Below are positions 44,670 through 53,057 of a DNA stretch of 64,000 nucleotides, in pieces. This DNA is from Cohnella baijiui (GTDB lineage Bacteria; Bacillota; Bacilli; Paenibacillales; Paenibacillaceae), in assembly GCF_020731285.1 (NCBI RefSeq), contig NZ_JAJFOW010000023.1, positions 39,511 through 103,510 on the forward strand, in the 5' to 3' direction. A program made the position numbers and the translations under genes. How positions within the stretch are numbered: the stretch's first letter is position 1; the number at the start of each line of letters is the position of its first letter. The notes under the pieces are model-generated. The model saw only the letters and a list, made by a program, of their open reading frames with translations. It did no database searches and was not told the origin of the DNA.

Positions 44670-45502
44670 TGAGAACCCAGCCGTACGGCGGGAAGCTATT
44701 CGCTTCCGAGATCGCGGTCATCCTCCTCGCCTTGCTGTTCCTGGTCCCGTTCTACTTCGTAGCCGTCAATTCGTTCAAGAGCTTCTCCGAGCTGCTCGTC
44801 GATACGTCCGGTCTTCCGAAGCATGTGGAATGGCACAACTACCAGCGCGCTTGGGAGGTGCTGCATTTCCCCCGCGCCTTGCGCAACTCGATCCTGATCA
44901 CGGCGCTCAGCGGCATCGCCATGGTCCTCGTCTCGTCGATGGCGGCCTACCGGCTGCTGCGCCGACCGACCAAGGGGAACCGGCTCCTGTTCACGATGTT
45001 CATCGCCTCGATGATCATTCCGTTCCAGGCGATCATGATACCGCTGGTCAAGGTGGGCAACTGGTTCCATCTGCTGAACAGCATACCGGGCATCATGATC
45101 TGCTACGCGGGGCTCGGCGCCTCCTTCACGATCTTCCTGTACCACGGCTTCATGAAGTCCATCCCGCTGGAGATCGAGGAGGCGGCCGTCATGGACGGCT
45201 GCACGCCTTACGGGATCTTCTGGCGCATCGTCTTCCCGCTGCTGAAGCCGATGACCGTCACCGTCCTCGTGCTGCAGAGCCTGTGGATGTGGAACGACTT
45301 TCTGCTGCCGCTGCTGGTCCTGCAGAAGCCGGAGCTGCAGACGATCCAACTGGCTACCAACTCGCTGTTCGGTCAATACATGAAGCAGTGGGACCTGGCG
45401 CTCGCCGCGCTGGTGATGGGCATCCTGCCGATTCTCGTCTTCTTCCTGCTCTTGCAGCGCCATATCATTCAAGGCATTACGGCGGGGGCCGTGAAAGGGT
45501 AA
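44669..45502 (+). CDS. Sugar ABC transporter permease, MsmG/UgpE type
   Basis: A 277-residue permease with six spans. The first span is EIAVILLALLFLVPFYFVAV, the EAA loop EEAAVMDGCTPYGIFWRI (about 170), and the end IIQGITAGAVKG is typical. It overlaps the previous gene by one base, and GGGAGGTGG precedes its ATG. The binding-protein gene follows after 116 bases with its own repeat site, so it may also be transcribed separately. Confidence 0.95.
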   Translation: MRTQPYGGKLFASEIAVILLALLFLVPFYFVAVNSFKSFSELLVDTSGLPKHVEWHNYQRAWEVLHFPRALRNSILITALSGIAMVLVSSMAAYRLLRRPTKGNRLLFTMFIASMIIPFQAIMIPLVKVGNWFHLLNSIPGIMICYAGLGASFTIFLYHGFMKSIPLEIEEAAVMDGCTPYGIFWRIVFPLLKPMTVTVLVLQSLWMWNDFLLPLLVLQKPELQTIQLATNSLFGQYMKQWDLALAALVMGILPILVFFLLLQRHIIQGITAGAVKG

Positions 45503-45521
45503 TCGGCGAAGAAGCAAATTT

Positions 45522-45550
45522 GTCCACCTATTCGGTCAATGCCATGAGTG
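45522..45550 (+). promoter_or_regulatory. 29-bp direct repeat upstream of the binding-protein gene (copy 2)
   Basis: The site begins GTCCACCTATTCGGTCAA and ends ATGAGTG; 23 of 29 bases match copy 1 at 43687. A TACAAT (45572-45577) lies 21 bases after it. It indicates a separate, regulated promoter for the abundant binding protein. Confidence 0.6.
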
Positions 45551-45618
45551 TTGGCGTCCGATAAACTCAACTACAATGGGCCTTGTAGCGCTACGAAAAA
45601 CGAGGGGGAGCGAGCGAG

Positions 45619-46908
45619 ATGAGAAAGTGGGCTTCGGTAGTAGGCGTGGCGATGCTGTCCGGCGCGATGCTGGCCGGCTGCGGCGGGAAGAACGACGCGC
45701 AACAGGAGACGCAAGGGTCCGGCGCGCCGGCCAAAGAGGTCACGATCAAGATTCTGAACTTCAAGGTCGAGATTGCCGAGCAGTTCAACAAGCTCAAGGA
45801 GTCTTACGAACAGTCGCATCCGGGCATCAAGCTGCAAATCGACACGATCTTGGGCGGAGACGACTACAACACCCAACTGAAAGCTCGATTCGCTTCCGGA
45901 GAGATGCCCGATATCTTCAACAACGAGGGCTATACCAACCTGAATGCATGGGCGGAATATTTGGAGGACTTGTCCGATCAGCCGTGGGTCAAAGACGAGG
46001 TCGAGCTGGCCAAAGAGCCGATGACCCGGGACGGCAAAGTCTACGGCATGCCGGTCGGGCTCGAGGGACTCGGCTTCCTCTATAACAAGGACATGTTCGC
46101 CAAAGCCGGCATCACCGAGCTGCCGAAGACGCTGTCGCAGCTGGAAGAGGTTGCAAAGAAGCTGGAAGCGGCCGGCATGCAGCCATTTGTCAACACGTTC
46201 GACAACTGGTTCGGTCTCGGCTTCCATTCCGCGAACAACGCGTTCGCCAAGCAGCCCGACCCCAATGCGTTTATCCAGGGTCTCAACGACGGAACGGCCA
46301 AGTTCACCGACAATGGGATCTTTAAGGACTGGGTGAAGCTGTTCGATCTGGTCATCAAGTACGGCAACAAAAACGCCCTGACGACGGATTACAACAACGC
46401 GTCGACCTTGTTCGCCACCGGCAAAGGGGCGATCAACATGGGCGGCAACTGGCTGCAGCCCGTCTTGGACAAGCTCACGCCCGGCATGAACGTCGGCATT
46501 ATGCCGATGCCGATCAACGAAGACGCCGCCCTGAACGACAAGCTGTTCGTCGGACCGGCCAACAACTGGGTCATCTACAACAAGTCGCCGGTCAAGCAGG
46601 AAGCGAAGGAGTTCCTGAACTGGCTCGTCTCCTCGGACGAGGGTCAGCGGTACCTGACGAAGGAGTTCAAGTTCATTCCCGCGTTCACCAACATTCAGTT
46701 CGACCCGGCGGACCTGGGCGCGCTGGGCGCCGAGGTGAAGAAGTATATCGACGACGGCAAGATATTGGGCTGGCATTGGGCCAAGTACCCGGACGGCGTC
46801 GCCCAAGAGTTCGGCACTTCGATGCAGAAGCATATCGCCGGCAAGATCGACGGAGATCAGATGCTCGCGGAGTTCCAAGCGGCCTGGGACAAGATGAAGA
46901 CGCGGTAA
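45619..46908 (+). CDS. Sugar-binding lipoprotein, family 1
   Basis: A 429-residue receptor. Signal peptide with lipobox AMLAGC, a short Gln/Gly-rich linker, then a family 1 sugar-binding domain (ARFASGEMPDIFNNEG, GLGFLYNKDMFAKAGI). This standard length contrasts with the 560-570-residue LipO-type receptors elsewhere in the window, in keeping with the MsmF/MsmG-type permeases upstream. The ATG has GAGCGAGCGAG upstream. Ligand unknown. Confidence 0.95.
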   Translation: MRKWASVVGVAMLSGAMLAGCGGKNDAQQETQGSGAPAKEVTIKILNFKVEIAEQFNKLKESYEQSHPGIKLQIDTILGGDDYNTQLKARFASGEMPDIFNNEGYTNLNAWAEYLEDLSDQPWVKDEVELAKEPMTRDGKVYGMPVGLEGLGFLYNKDMFAKAGITELPKTLSQLEEVAKKLEAAGMQPFVNTFDNWFGLGFHSANNAFAKQPDPNAFIQGLNDGTAKFTDNGIFKDWVKLFDLVIKYGNKNALTTDYNNASTLFATGKGAINMGGNWLQPVLDKLTPGMNVGIMPMPINEDAALNDKLFVGPANNWVIYNKSPVKQEAKEFLNWLVSSDEGQRYLTKEFKFIPAFTNIQFDPADLGALGAEVKKYIDDGKILGWHWAKYPDGVAQEFGTSMQKHIAGKIDGDQMLAEFQAAWDKMKTR

Positions 46909-47066
46909 GCCTGGAGTTGCGGACTCGCTGCCCAAGTGATGCAAGAACGTCCGACGACACGTCAAACTGCGGCCCGACGCCGCGACGACGGGCCCGCCCG
47001 GCCCTGCCGGGTAAGAACGAATTCTCGCCGTATTTTCAGTCTCATTCATTCTAAGGAGGATTTCCC

Positions 47067-47897
47067 ATGACCTTGCAATTCGGACTTCAACTGTATTCCG
47101 TTCGAGACGAGCTCAAAAAAGACTACTGGGGCACGCTTGAGAAGCTGGCCGAGATCGGTTACCAAAACCTCGAGATCGCCATCCACAACGCCGACGAGGG
47201 ACTGAATCCGAGCGCCTCCGAGATGCGCAAAAGGCTCGACGCGCTGGGCATGAAAGTCGTCTCCAGCCATATTCAGCCGCTCGACCGGTACGAGGAGATC
47301 ATCGCCTACAACCAGGAACTCGGCTGCAGCTCGATCGGACTCGGCATCGCGTTCTTCAAGAACAAGCAGGAGGTGCTGGACTTCTGCCCCGTGCTGAACC
47401 GCCATGGCGAAGCCTACAAGAAGGGCGGCATCGACTTCTACTACCACAACCACTTCCAAGAGTTTCAGCAGTTCGGCGGCCAATACGTCATGGACATCAT
47501 CCTGGAGAATACCGACAAGGATCTGGTTAAGATGGAGCTAGACACCTACTGGGCCGTGCGCGGCGGCGTCGATCCGATCGCCTACCTGCGGAAGCTGGGA
47601 GACCGCTGCGGTCTCGTTCACCAGAAGGATCTGCCTGCCGGCACGACGCAGGTCAACCTGCTGGAGGTAGCAGGCCCGGATTCGAACATCACGTTCGAGC
47701 GGTTTTTGGAACTGAGCAAAAAAGACGATTTTGCGGAAGTGGGGGAAGGAATGCTCGACATCGCGGGCATCGTCGAGGCGGTTCGGGAAATCGGCGCGGC
47801 CAAGTACATTTTCGTCGAGCAGGATATGACGAACAAGAGCCAATTGGAGAGCGTCGAGATCAGCTACCGGAACATCTCGAAGCTGTTCCGGGCATAA
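47067..47897 (+). CDS. Sugar phosphate isomerase/epimerase-like TIM-barrel protein
   Basis: A 276-residue enzyme of the xylose-isomerase-like/AP-endonuclease-2 TIM-barrel superfamily. FGLQLYSVRDELKKDYWGTL is the usual start; metal-binding acidic and His residues lie in EIAIHNAD, DFYYHNHFQEF (about 110-120), MELDTYWAVRGG (Glu and Asp, about 152-163) and FVEQDM near the end. TAAGGAGG is 8 bases upstream. With the Gfo/Idh/MocA oxidoreductase downstream it forms the two-gene combination seen in oxidative routes that open or isomerise sugars (inositol-like or 3-keto-glycoside pathways). Exact reaction unknown. Confidence 0.9.
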   Translation: MTLQFGLQLYSVRDELKKDYWGTLEKLAEIGYQNLEIAIHNADEGLNPSASEMRKRLDALGMKVVSSHIQPLDRYEEIIAYNQELGCSSIGLGIAFFKNKQEVLDFCPVLNRHGEAYKKGGIDFYYHNHFQEFQQFGGQYVMDIILENTDKDLVKMELDTYWAVRGGVDPIAYLRKLGDRCGLVHQKDLPAGTTQVNLLEVAGPDSNITFERFLELSKKDDFAEVGEGMLDIAGIVEAVREIGAAKYIFVEQDMTNKSQLESVEISYRNISKLFRA

Positions 47898-47996
47898 GGA
47901 TTCAAGGACCTGCCATTCCAGGCGTTAGGGTTCAAGCACCTGCAAGGCAAGGGGGGCCGTGACGGCCCCAAGACACCGGTTGAGGAGGGCACAGGC

Positions 47997-49100
47997 ATGA
48001 GAAAGGTAAAAGCAGGCATCATCGGCTGCGGCATTATTAGCCCGATTTATTTTGAAGCGGGGAAGAAGTTCGACATCTTGGATATCGTCGCGTGCGCCGA
48101 TCTGGATATGGACCGCGCGCGGGCCCGCGCGGCCGAATTCGGGGTTCCGAAGGCCTGCACGGCGGACGAGCTGCTCGCCGACCCCGAGATCGAGATCGTC
48201 ATCAACCTGACCATTCCGGCGGCGCACGCCGAGCTCCACCTGCGCGCGCTTGAAGCCGGCAAGCATACGTATGGAGAAAAGCCGCTCGCGATCCGCATGG
48301 AGGACGGGCAACGGATACTGGAATTGGCGAAGCGGAAGAACCTGCTCGTGGGCAGCGCCCCCGATACCTTCCTCGGCGGCGGGATCCAGACCTGCCGGAA
48401 GCTGATCGACGACGGATGGATCGGCAAGCCGGTCGCGGCGACCGCCTTCATGATGGGCTCGGGTCCGGAAAGCTGGCACGCCAACCCGGGCTTCCTGTAC
48501 CAAGTCGGCGCCGGACCGATGTTCGACATGGGGCCGTACTATTTGACGGCGCTCATCAACCTGATCGGCCCGGTTCGGCGCGTCGCCGGCTCGGCCCAGA
48601 TGACGTATCCGGAACGAACGATTACGAACGATATCGACTACGGCAAGAAGATCCCGGTCGAGGTGCCGACGCACATCGCCGGTACGCTGGACTTCGCGAA
48701 CGGCGCGGTTGGCACCCTCATTACGAGCGTTGACATCCAGGGCACGCAGCTGCCGCATATGGAGATCTACGGGTCGACGGGCACGCTGGTCGTGCCGGAT
48801 CCGAACACCTTCGGCGGCCCGGTCTTGGTGAAGCGGCACGATCAATCCGCGTTCGCGGAAATTCCGCTGACGCACGGGTTCGCAGACAACAGCCGGGGAC
48901 TCGGCATTGTGGACATGGCCTACGCCATCGTAAACGGCCGACCGCACCGCGCGAACGGAGAGATGGCTTATCATGCGCTCGAGCTGATGCACGGCTTCCA
49001 CCTCTCCTCGGAGCAAGGCGTCTATTACGAGCCGAAAAGCACCTGCGAACGGCCGGCTGCACTCCCCTCTGACCTGCCTAGGAACGGGCTGGACGGATAA
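47997..49100 (+). CDS. Gfo/Idh/MocA-family NAD(P)-dependent oxidoreductase
   Basis: A 367-residue dehydrogenase. The Rossmann motif VKAGIIGCGIISPIYFEAGK is at 3-22, with EKPLAI (about 96-101) carrying the catalytic Lys of the EKP motif, and GGGIQTCRKLIDDGWIGKPV the start of the substrate domain; GPMFDMGPYYLTALINL holds the conserved Asp/Tyr. GAGGAGG precedes the ATG. It likely oxidises a sugar hydroxyl using NAD(P)+, on a compound brought in by the adjacent importer, with the upstream isomerase-like enzyme acting on the product. It is the last gene before a terminator. Confidence 0.9.
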   Translation: MRKVKAGIIGCGIISPIYFEAGKKFDILDIVACADLDMDRARARAAEFGVPKACTADELLADPEIEIVINLTIPAAHAELHLRALEAGKHTYGEKPLAIRMEDGQRILELAKRKNLLVGSAPDTFLGGGIQTCRKLIDDGWIGKPVAATAFMMGSGPESWHANPGFLYQVGAGPMFDMGPYYLTALINLIGPVRRVAGSAQMTYPERTITNDIDYGKKIPVEVPTHIAGTLDFANGAVGTLITSVDIQGTQLPHMEIYGSTGTLVVPDPNTFGGPVLVKRHDQSAFAEIPLTHGFADNSRGLGIVDMAYAIVNGRPHRANGEMAYHALELMHGFHLSSEQGVYYEPKSTCERPAALPSDLPRNGLDG

Positions 49101-49156
49101 GGGAGAGGAAAGGCCAAAGAAATATTCAAACTTGCATCTTGCAGGGTCGGGTTCAG

Positions 49157-49200
49157 GCAGGGTTTCCCCTTTCGTCATCGGCGGAGGCCCTGTTTTTTTA
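49157..49200 (+). terminator. Terminator after the third sugar locus
   Basis: CAGGGTTTCC pairs with GGAGGCCCTG with two mismatches, followed by a run of seven T. Confidence 0.7.
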
Positions 49201-49250
49201 TCGCCATTTTTCCGTCCATCCCAATCGATCAGACGAAGGGGTTGTGCCTC

Positions 49251-50183
49251 ATGTCTCGTTGGCTCGCGATCGCGTTCGTCTTGACGGGCGCCGGCTGTTA
49301 CGGCTTCGTTTCCGTACTGGCGAAGCTAGGGTATACGCGCGGATTGCAAGTCGGTCACGTGAATGCCGGGCAATTCGCCGCGGGAACGCTCCTCCTTTGG
49401 GGCATCGCGGCTTGTTTGGGAAGCAAGGGCGCTTACAAAAGAGTGACGCGGAACGCCGTTCTGAAGCTCATGGCTGCCGGCACGCTAATGGGGTTGACCG
49501 GGTCGCTGCTCAATGCGGCCATCAAGCTGGTGCCGGCGTCGATCGCCATCGTGCTCTTGTTTCAATTCGTCTGGATCGGCGTCCTGTACGATGGGCTGTT
49601 CCGGAGGGTGAAGCCGGACGGCCGGTCGCTGCTGGCCATCGCCATTACGATCCTCGGCGCTTCGTTTGCCGCCAACGTCTGGGGAGGACAATTCATGAAG
49701 CTGTCCGCCCTGGGCGTGGCGCTCGGCCTTTGCTCCGCCTTCTCCTACGCGGGGACGCTGTACGTCAGCGGCCGCGTCGAGACGGAGGTCAGTCCGTGGC
49801 TGCGGGGGTCCCTCATGGCCAGCGGCGCATTGATTCTCGTCCTGTGCGTGTATCCGCCGACTTATTTGGCTTCGCCGGACGTGCCTTGGGGCTGGTTCAC
49901 CCTGTTCGGCATCGTGCTCGGCCTGATCGGCGTCGCCGTACCGACCGTCTGCTTCAACCTTGGCGCGCCCAGCCTCAGCGTCGGATTGACGTCGATGCTC
50001 GGCTCGATCGAGCTGCCGGTAGCGGTCCTCATGGCGCGGGTCGTCTTGTCCGAGCCGGTCTCGCTCCTCCAAGTCTCGGGTATCTGCCTCATTCTGGGAG
50101 GAATCGCCGCCAAGGGAGCGCGCATCGGACGGCGGAGAAGGACGCTGTCCGAGCAAACGGGGGCCCGCTCGCTGGGACAGTAG
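49251..50183 (+). CDS. EamA/DMT-family transporter
   Basis: A 310-residue protein with ten predicted spans in two EamA halves. It begins with a span (WLAIAFVLTGAGCYGFVSVL) and has the mid-protein pattern LGLCSAFSYAGTLYVSGR, typical of the second half start, and SIELPVAVLMARVVLSEPVS near the end. These drug/metabolite transporters export or exchange small molecules. ATG 49251 is preferred because AAGGGG lies 9 bases upstream. Single gene between terminators. Confidence 0.85.
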   Translation: MSRWLAIAFVLTGAGCYGFVSVLAKLGYTRGLQVGHVNAGQFAAGTLLLWGIAACLGSKGAYKRVTRNAVLKLMAAGTLMGLTGSLLNAAIKLVPASIAIVLLFQFVWIGVLYDGLFRRVKPDGRSLLAIAITILGASFAANVWGGQFMKLSALGVALGLCSAFSYAGTLYVSGRVETEVSPWLRGSLMASGALILVLCVYPPTYLASPDVPWGWFTLFGIVLGLIGVAVPTVCFNLGAPSLSVGLTSMLGSIELPVAVLMARVVLSEPVSLLQVSGICLILGGIAAKGARIGRRRRTLSEQTGARSLGQ

Positions 50184-50371
50184 ACAGAAGCAAGGGAGAA
50201 GGCGTCTGCGGTACGGATCCCGGACGAGATGGTCGAGAAAATCGACAACTCGACGTCTGCGCAGCGGATTCCGGATGAGACGATCCCGGCATTCGTACGG
50301 CAGGCTGGCTAGGCGCGGCTTCATGAAGTATGATGGAGCTAACGAGAAGCTGTCAAAAAAAGGAGTCCACC

Positions 50372-50650
50372 ATGTGCCGAAACATTAAGACGCTGTTCAA
50401 CTTCGAACCCCCGGCGACCGAGGACGAAGTCCGCGCCGCCTCGCTCCAGTTCGTACGCAAGCTGTCCGGTTTCAACGAGCCGTCCAAGGCGAATGCCGAA
50501 GCTTTCCATCGCGCCGTCGATGAAGTGGCTGCCGTCGCCCGACAGCTGCTCGATTCGTTGGTTACCCAGGCCGAGCCCCGGAACCGCGAGACCGAAGCCG
50601 AGCGCGCCCGCCTGCGGAACGCCAAACGATTCGGCCTGGCCGAGGATTGA
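50372..50650 (+). CDS. DUF2277 family protein
   Basis: A 92-residue protein recognisable over its whole length as DUF2277: MCRNIKTLFNFEPPATEDEV at the start, RAASLQFVRKLSGFNEPSKA and LLDSLVT. Function is not established for the family. A conserved Cys2 right after the initiator Met may have a functional role. ATG 50372 has AAAAAGGAG 6 bases upstream, and a strong terminator follows. Confidence 0.9.
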   Translation: MCRNIKTLFNFEPPATEDEVRAASLQFVRKLSGFNEPSKANAEAFHRAVDEVAAVARQLLDSLVTQAEPRNRETEAERARLRNAKRFGLAED

Positions 50651-50682
50651 TTCGGATGGTTCGCGGCTGACTCGCATGCCGA

Positions 50683-50714
50683 AAGGACGCCTAAACCTCT
50701 TGAGGCGTCCTTTT
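50683..50714 (+). terminator. Terminator after the DUF2277 gene
   Basis: AAAGGACGCCT and AGGCGTCCTTT pair around AAACCTCTTG, with a T6 tract. Confidence 0.9.
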
Positions 50715-50805
50715 TTGCCGTGTTGCATTTGCATTCCATATTTCGATGAGCGCTAAAAGGTCCCTGCGGTACAATCGCTGAAAACAGGTTGTTGGAGGAA
50801 TCGAA

Positions 50806-51696
50806 ATGCATCCGGCAAAATACGCAAGCTTGGTCGTGCTGGCGACGGCGCTCATGGGCTCTTCGTTCGCGGTAGGCAAGCTGGGACTTGCCTACTTTTC
50901 CCCGCTGCTGCTCGTCGGGCTTCGCTTTTCGCTGGCGGGTGCGCTCATGGCGATCTGGGTGGGACGGCGACGGCTGCCCGCAGCGCCTTCGGGATGGGCC
51001 AAAATCGCGGCGGTCGGCGCCTGCCAGACGGCGGCGGTTATGGGCTGCATCTTTCTCAGTTTGCGGACGATCACGGCGGGCGAATCCTCGATCCTCACCT
51101 TTGCGAATCCGCTCCTGGTCGTCCTGCTCGGCACCTGGCTGCTTCGGGCGCGCTACCGCTTGTCCCAATGGCTGGGCGTCCTGATCGGCTTTGCCGGCGT
51201 GGCCGCCACGCTGGGCTTTCAATTGCAGTTGAAGACCGGGACATTGCTCGGTCTCGGATCGGCGGTCGCTTGGGCGGTCGCGACGATTCTGGTCAAGCGC
51301 TGGGGCGCCGACCTCGACGTCTGGGCGCTGACGGCGCACCAGATGCTGTTCGGCGGACTGCTGCTGCTCTTGCTGGGCGTCGCGGCGGAGACGCCCAAGC
51401 TGATCGTCACCCCATCCGCGATCGGCATCGTTCTTTATCTCGCGATCCTCGGCTCCATCGTCCAGTTCGCGACGTGGTATTATCTTTTGAATGCCGGGGA
51501 CCCGGGCAAGACGAGCGCGTTTTTGTTCCTGGCGCCTTTTTTCGGCGTCCTGTCCGGATGGGCGATCCTGGGTGAAATCGTGCAATGGTACGTTTACGTC
51601 GGCGGCTTTCTTATCCTCGCCGGCATTTTCCTGGTCAACTGGACGGCCGCCTCTTCCCGGCGCAAGTCCGAGCCGGTACCGACCGTCTCCAACTGA
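50806..51696 (+). CDS. EamA/DMT-family transporter
   Basis: A 296-residue protein with ten spans in two EamA repeats. VVLATALMGSSFAVGKLGLA opens the first and LLGLGSAVAWAVATILVKRW opens the second, each with the family's conserved small-residue pattern; GWAILGEIVQWYVYVGGFLI closes the protein. It is not closely similar to the EamA protein at 49251. GGAGG lies 8 bases before the ATG. Substrate unknown. Confidence 0.9.
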   Translation: MHPAKYASLVVLATALMGSSFAVGKLGLAYFSPLLLVGLRFSLAGALMAIWVGRRRLPAAPSGWAKIAAVGACQTAAVMGCIFLSLRTITAGESSILTFANPLLVVLLGTWLLRARYRLSQWLGVLIGFAGVAATLGFQLQLKTGTLLGLGSAVAWAVATILVKRWGADLDVWALTAHQMLFGGLLLLLLGVAAETPKLIVTPSAIGIVLYLAILGSIVQFATWYYLLNAGDPGKTSAFLFLAPFFGVLSGWAILGEIVQWYVYVGGFLILAGIFLVNWTAASSRRKSEPVPTVSN

Positions 51697-52017
51697 GCGC
51701 GTCTGCAGTCAGACGAGCCCCGACGAAAAATGCAGCCGATCCCTGGCGAAATCGATCGTGCGCCCGGGTTGCCGGGGAGGCAGATGGTGTGCGATCGCCG
51801 CCATCGTGCTGCGTCCTGACGCAAAAGCCTCAGCGTGCTGCATCCTGACGGAACGCCGCCTTCGGCGCTAACGCGCGTCGGGAGGGGCTGAACGCTTTTT
51901 GCGGCTTTTAAGCATCCTCTCCCCGGTGTATAGTCGGAGGGGATCTTTTTTTCGCCAGGTACCTTGCAGAGCATAGTACTACGTGATAACATGGTACCGA
52001 AAGGAGCGGAAGCCGGA
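51697..52017. other. Non-coding gap upstream of padR, with a short direct repeat
   Basis: GTGCTGCGTCCTGACG at 51806 recurs at 51835 (GTGCTGCATCCTGACG, one mismatch), 29 bases apart. Before padR, GGTACC occurs at both 51958 and 51992, with AGTACT between them, possible palindromic operator elements for PadR autoregulation. No gene seen. Confidence 0.4.
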
Positions 52018-52362
52018 ATGGATATGTCCGAATGGACGTCGCAGGTCCGCCGGGGCTTGCTGGAGTACTGCATCCTGCAGCTCATCGGCAGGGAGCCCAG
52101 ATACGGATACGAGCTCGTGACGGTGCTATCCAGATGGGAGCCGCTCGCCGTCACGGAGGGGACGCTGTATCCGCTGTTGCGGAGATTGCTGAAGGATCAG
52201 ATCATCGAGTCTTACTGGCAGGAGTCCGAATCCGGACCGCCGCGCAAATATTACAGGTTGACGGAGACCGGGCGGAGCCTCACGGACAAAATGTCCGGGG
52301 AGTGGCGCAAAATCGACGGAGCCGTCCGGCAAATCGAAACGTATGGAGGAGAGCCGATATGA
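52018..52362 (+). CDS. PadR-family transcriptional regulator
   Basis: A 114-residue winged-helix regulator. The PadR core is plain: GLLEYCILQLIGREPRYGYE, EGTLYPLLRRLLKDQIIES and GPPRKYYRLTETGR. The short length, lacking a long C-terminal dimerisation arm, puts it in the PadR-s2 group. ATG 52018 has AAAGGAGCGG upstream. Its stop overlaps the start of the DUF1700 gene (ATGA). This PadR plus HAAS-protein pair is a common Firmicutes module. Confidence 0.95.
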   Translation: MDMSEWTSQVRRGLLEYCILQLIGREPRYGYELVTVLSRWEPLAVTEGTLYPLLRRLLKDQIIESYWQESESGPPRKYYRLTETGRSLTDKMSGEWRKIDGAVRQIETYGGEPI

Positions 52363-52919
52363 TCACCCCGCAAGGAAGAGCCTATTTGGATAAGCTGTAT
52401 CATTACCTCGAGAAGCTGCCGGAAGCGGAGCGTCTCGACGCCGTGCGCGAAATCGAGAGCCACATCGCCGAGGGTACGGCCAGCGGCGAAGCCGAGGCGG
52501 CGATCCTCGCCAGGCTGGGCGAACCGCGCAAGCTCGCGCGCGCCTACCGCAGCGAGCGGCTGATGGGGAGCGTCTCCATGCGTTCGCTGAAGGATGTCTT
52601 GTCGCTCGTCGGATTCTACTGCACGGCGGGTTTGCTGAGCGTCCTGGTCGTGCCCTTCCTGGCCGTGGTCGCCTACGGCTTCGGCTTCTGCTCGGTCTTG
52701 GTCTTGCTCGCCGGCGTGATCCGTTCGTTCGGCGTCACCTGGATCAATATGTCGATCGGGCCGGGCATAGAGGTGCCGACGGCTTGGAGCATGGCTTTCG
52801 CGCTCCCGGTCGCGGGGATCGTAGGGGGCATCGCCTTCGTCAGCTGGAGAGGCTTGCGCAAGTATTTGACCTTCCTGTCGGCGCGCTACCGGGCCGCGAT
52901 TCCCGTCAAGCCGCTGTGA
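52359..52919 (+). CDS. DUF1700/HAAS-domain membrane protein
   Basis: A 186-residue protein. The N-terminal 60 or so residues are the soluble HAAS domain (YLDKLYHYLEKLPEAERLDA, then EIESHIAEG and ARLGEPRKLARAY), and the rest has three predicted spans, including LSVLVVPFLAVVAYGFGFCS. It overlaps padR by four bases and is probably coupled to it. HAAS domains are thought to signal between PadR regulators and membrane partners; no further function is established. Confidence 0.9.
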   Translation: MITPQGRAYLDKLYHYLEKLPEAERLDAVREIESHIAEGTASGEAEAAILARLGEPRKLARAYRSERLMGSVSMRSLKDVLSLVGFYCTAGLLSVLVVPFLAVVAYGFGFCSVLVLLAGVIRSFGVTWINMSIGPGIEVPTAWSMAFALPVAGIVGGIAFVSWRGLRKYLTFLSARYRAAIPVKPL

Positions 52920-53011
52920 CGGAAGGGGCTCGGTAAGCGGGGCACCGACCCAAGCCAATAACCAACCCAAGCCGAGTATCGAATCCAAGTAAATAAGCCC
53001 CAAGCCCACTA

Positions 53012-53053
53012 AAAAAGAGCTGCTCCCCGAATTTGCTTGGGGGACAGCTCTTT
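53012..53053. terminator. Bidirectional terminator between DUF1700 and GNAT genes
   Basis: AAAGAGCTG and CAGCTCTTT outer arms plus a CCCC/GGGG inner stem. A6 precedes the hairpin on the plus strand, giving a T tract for the minus strand. Confidence 0.8.
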
Positions 53054-53057
53054 GCTT

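Noticed and set aside
50208..50312. Frame reading RIPDEMVEKIDNSTSAQ and RIPDETIPAFVRQAG before a stop at 50310
   Set aside because: It looks like a fragment of a ribbon-helix-helix-type protein with an internal RIPDE repeat, but has no start codon with a ribosome binding site and is too short to assign.
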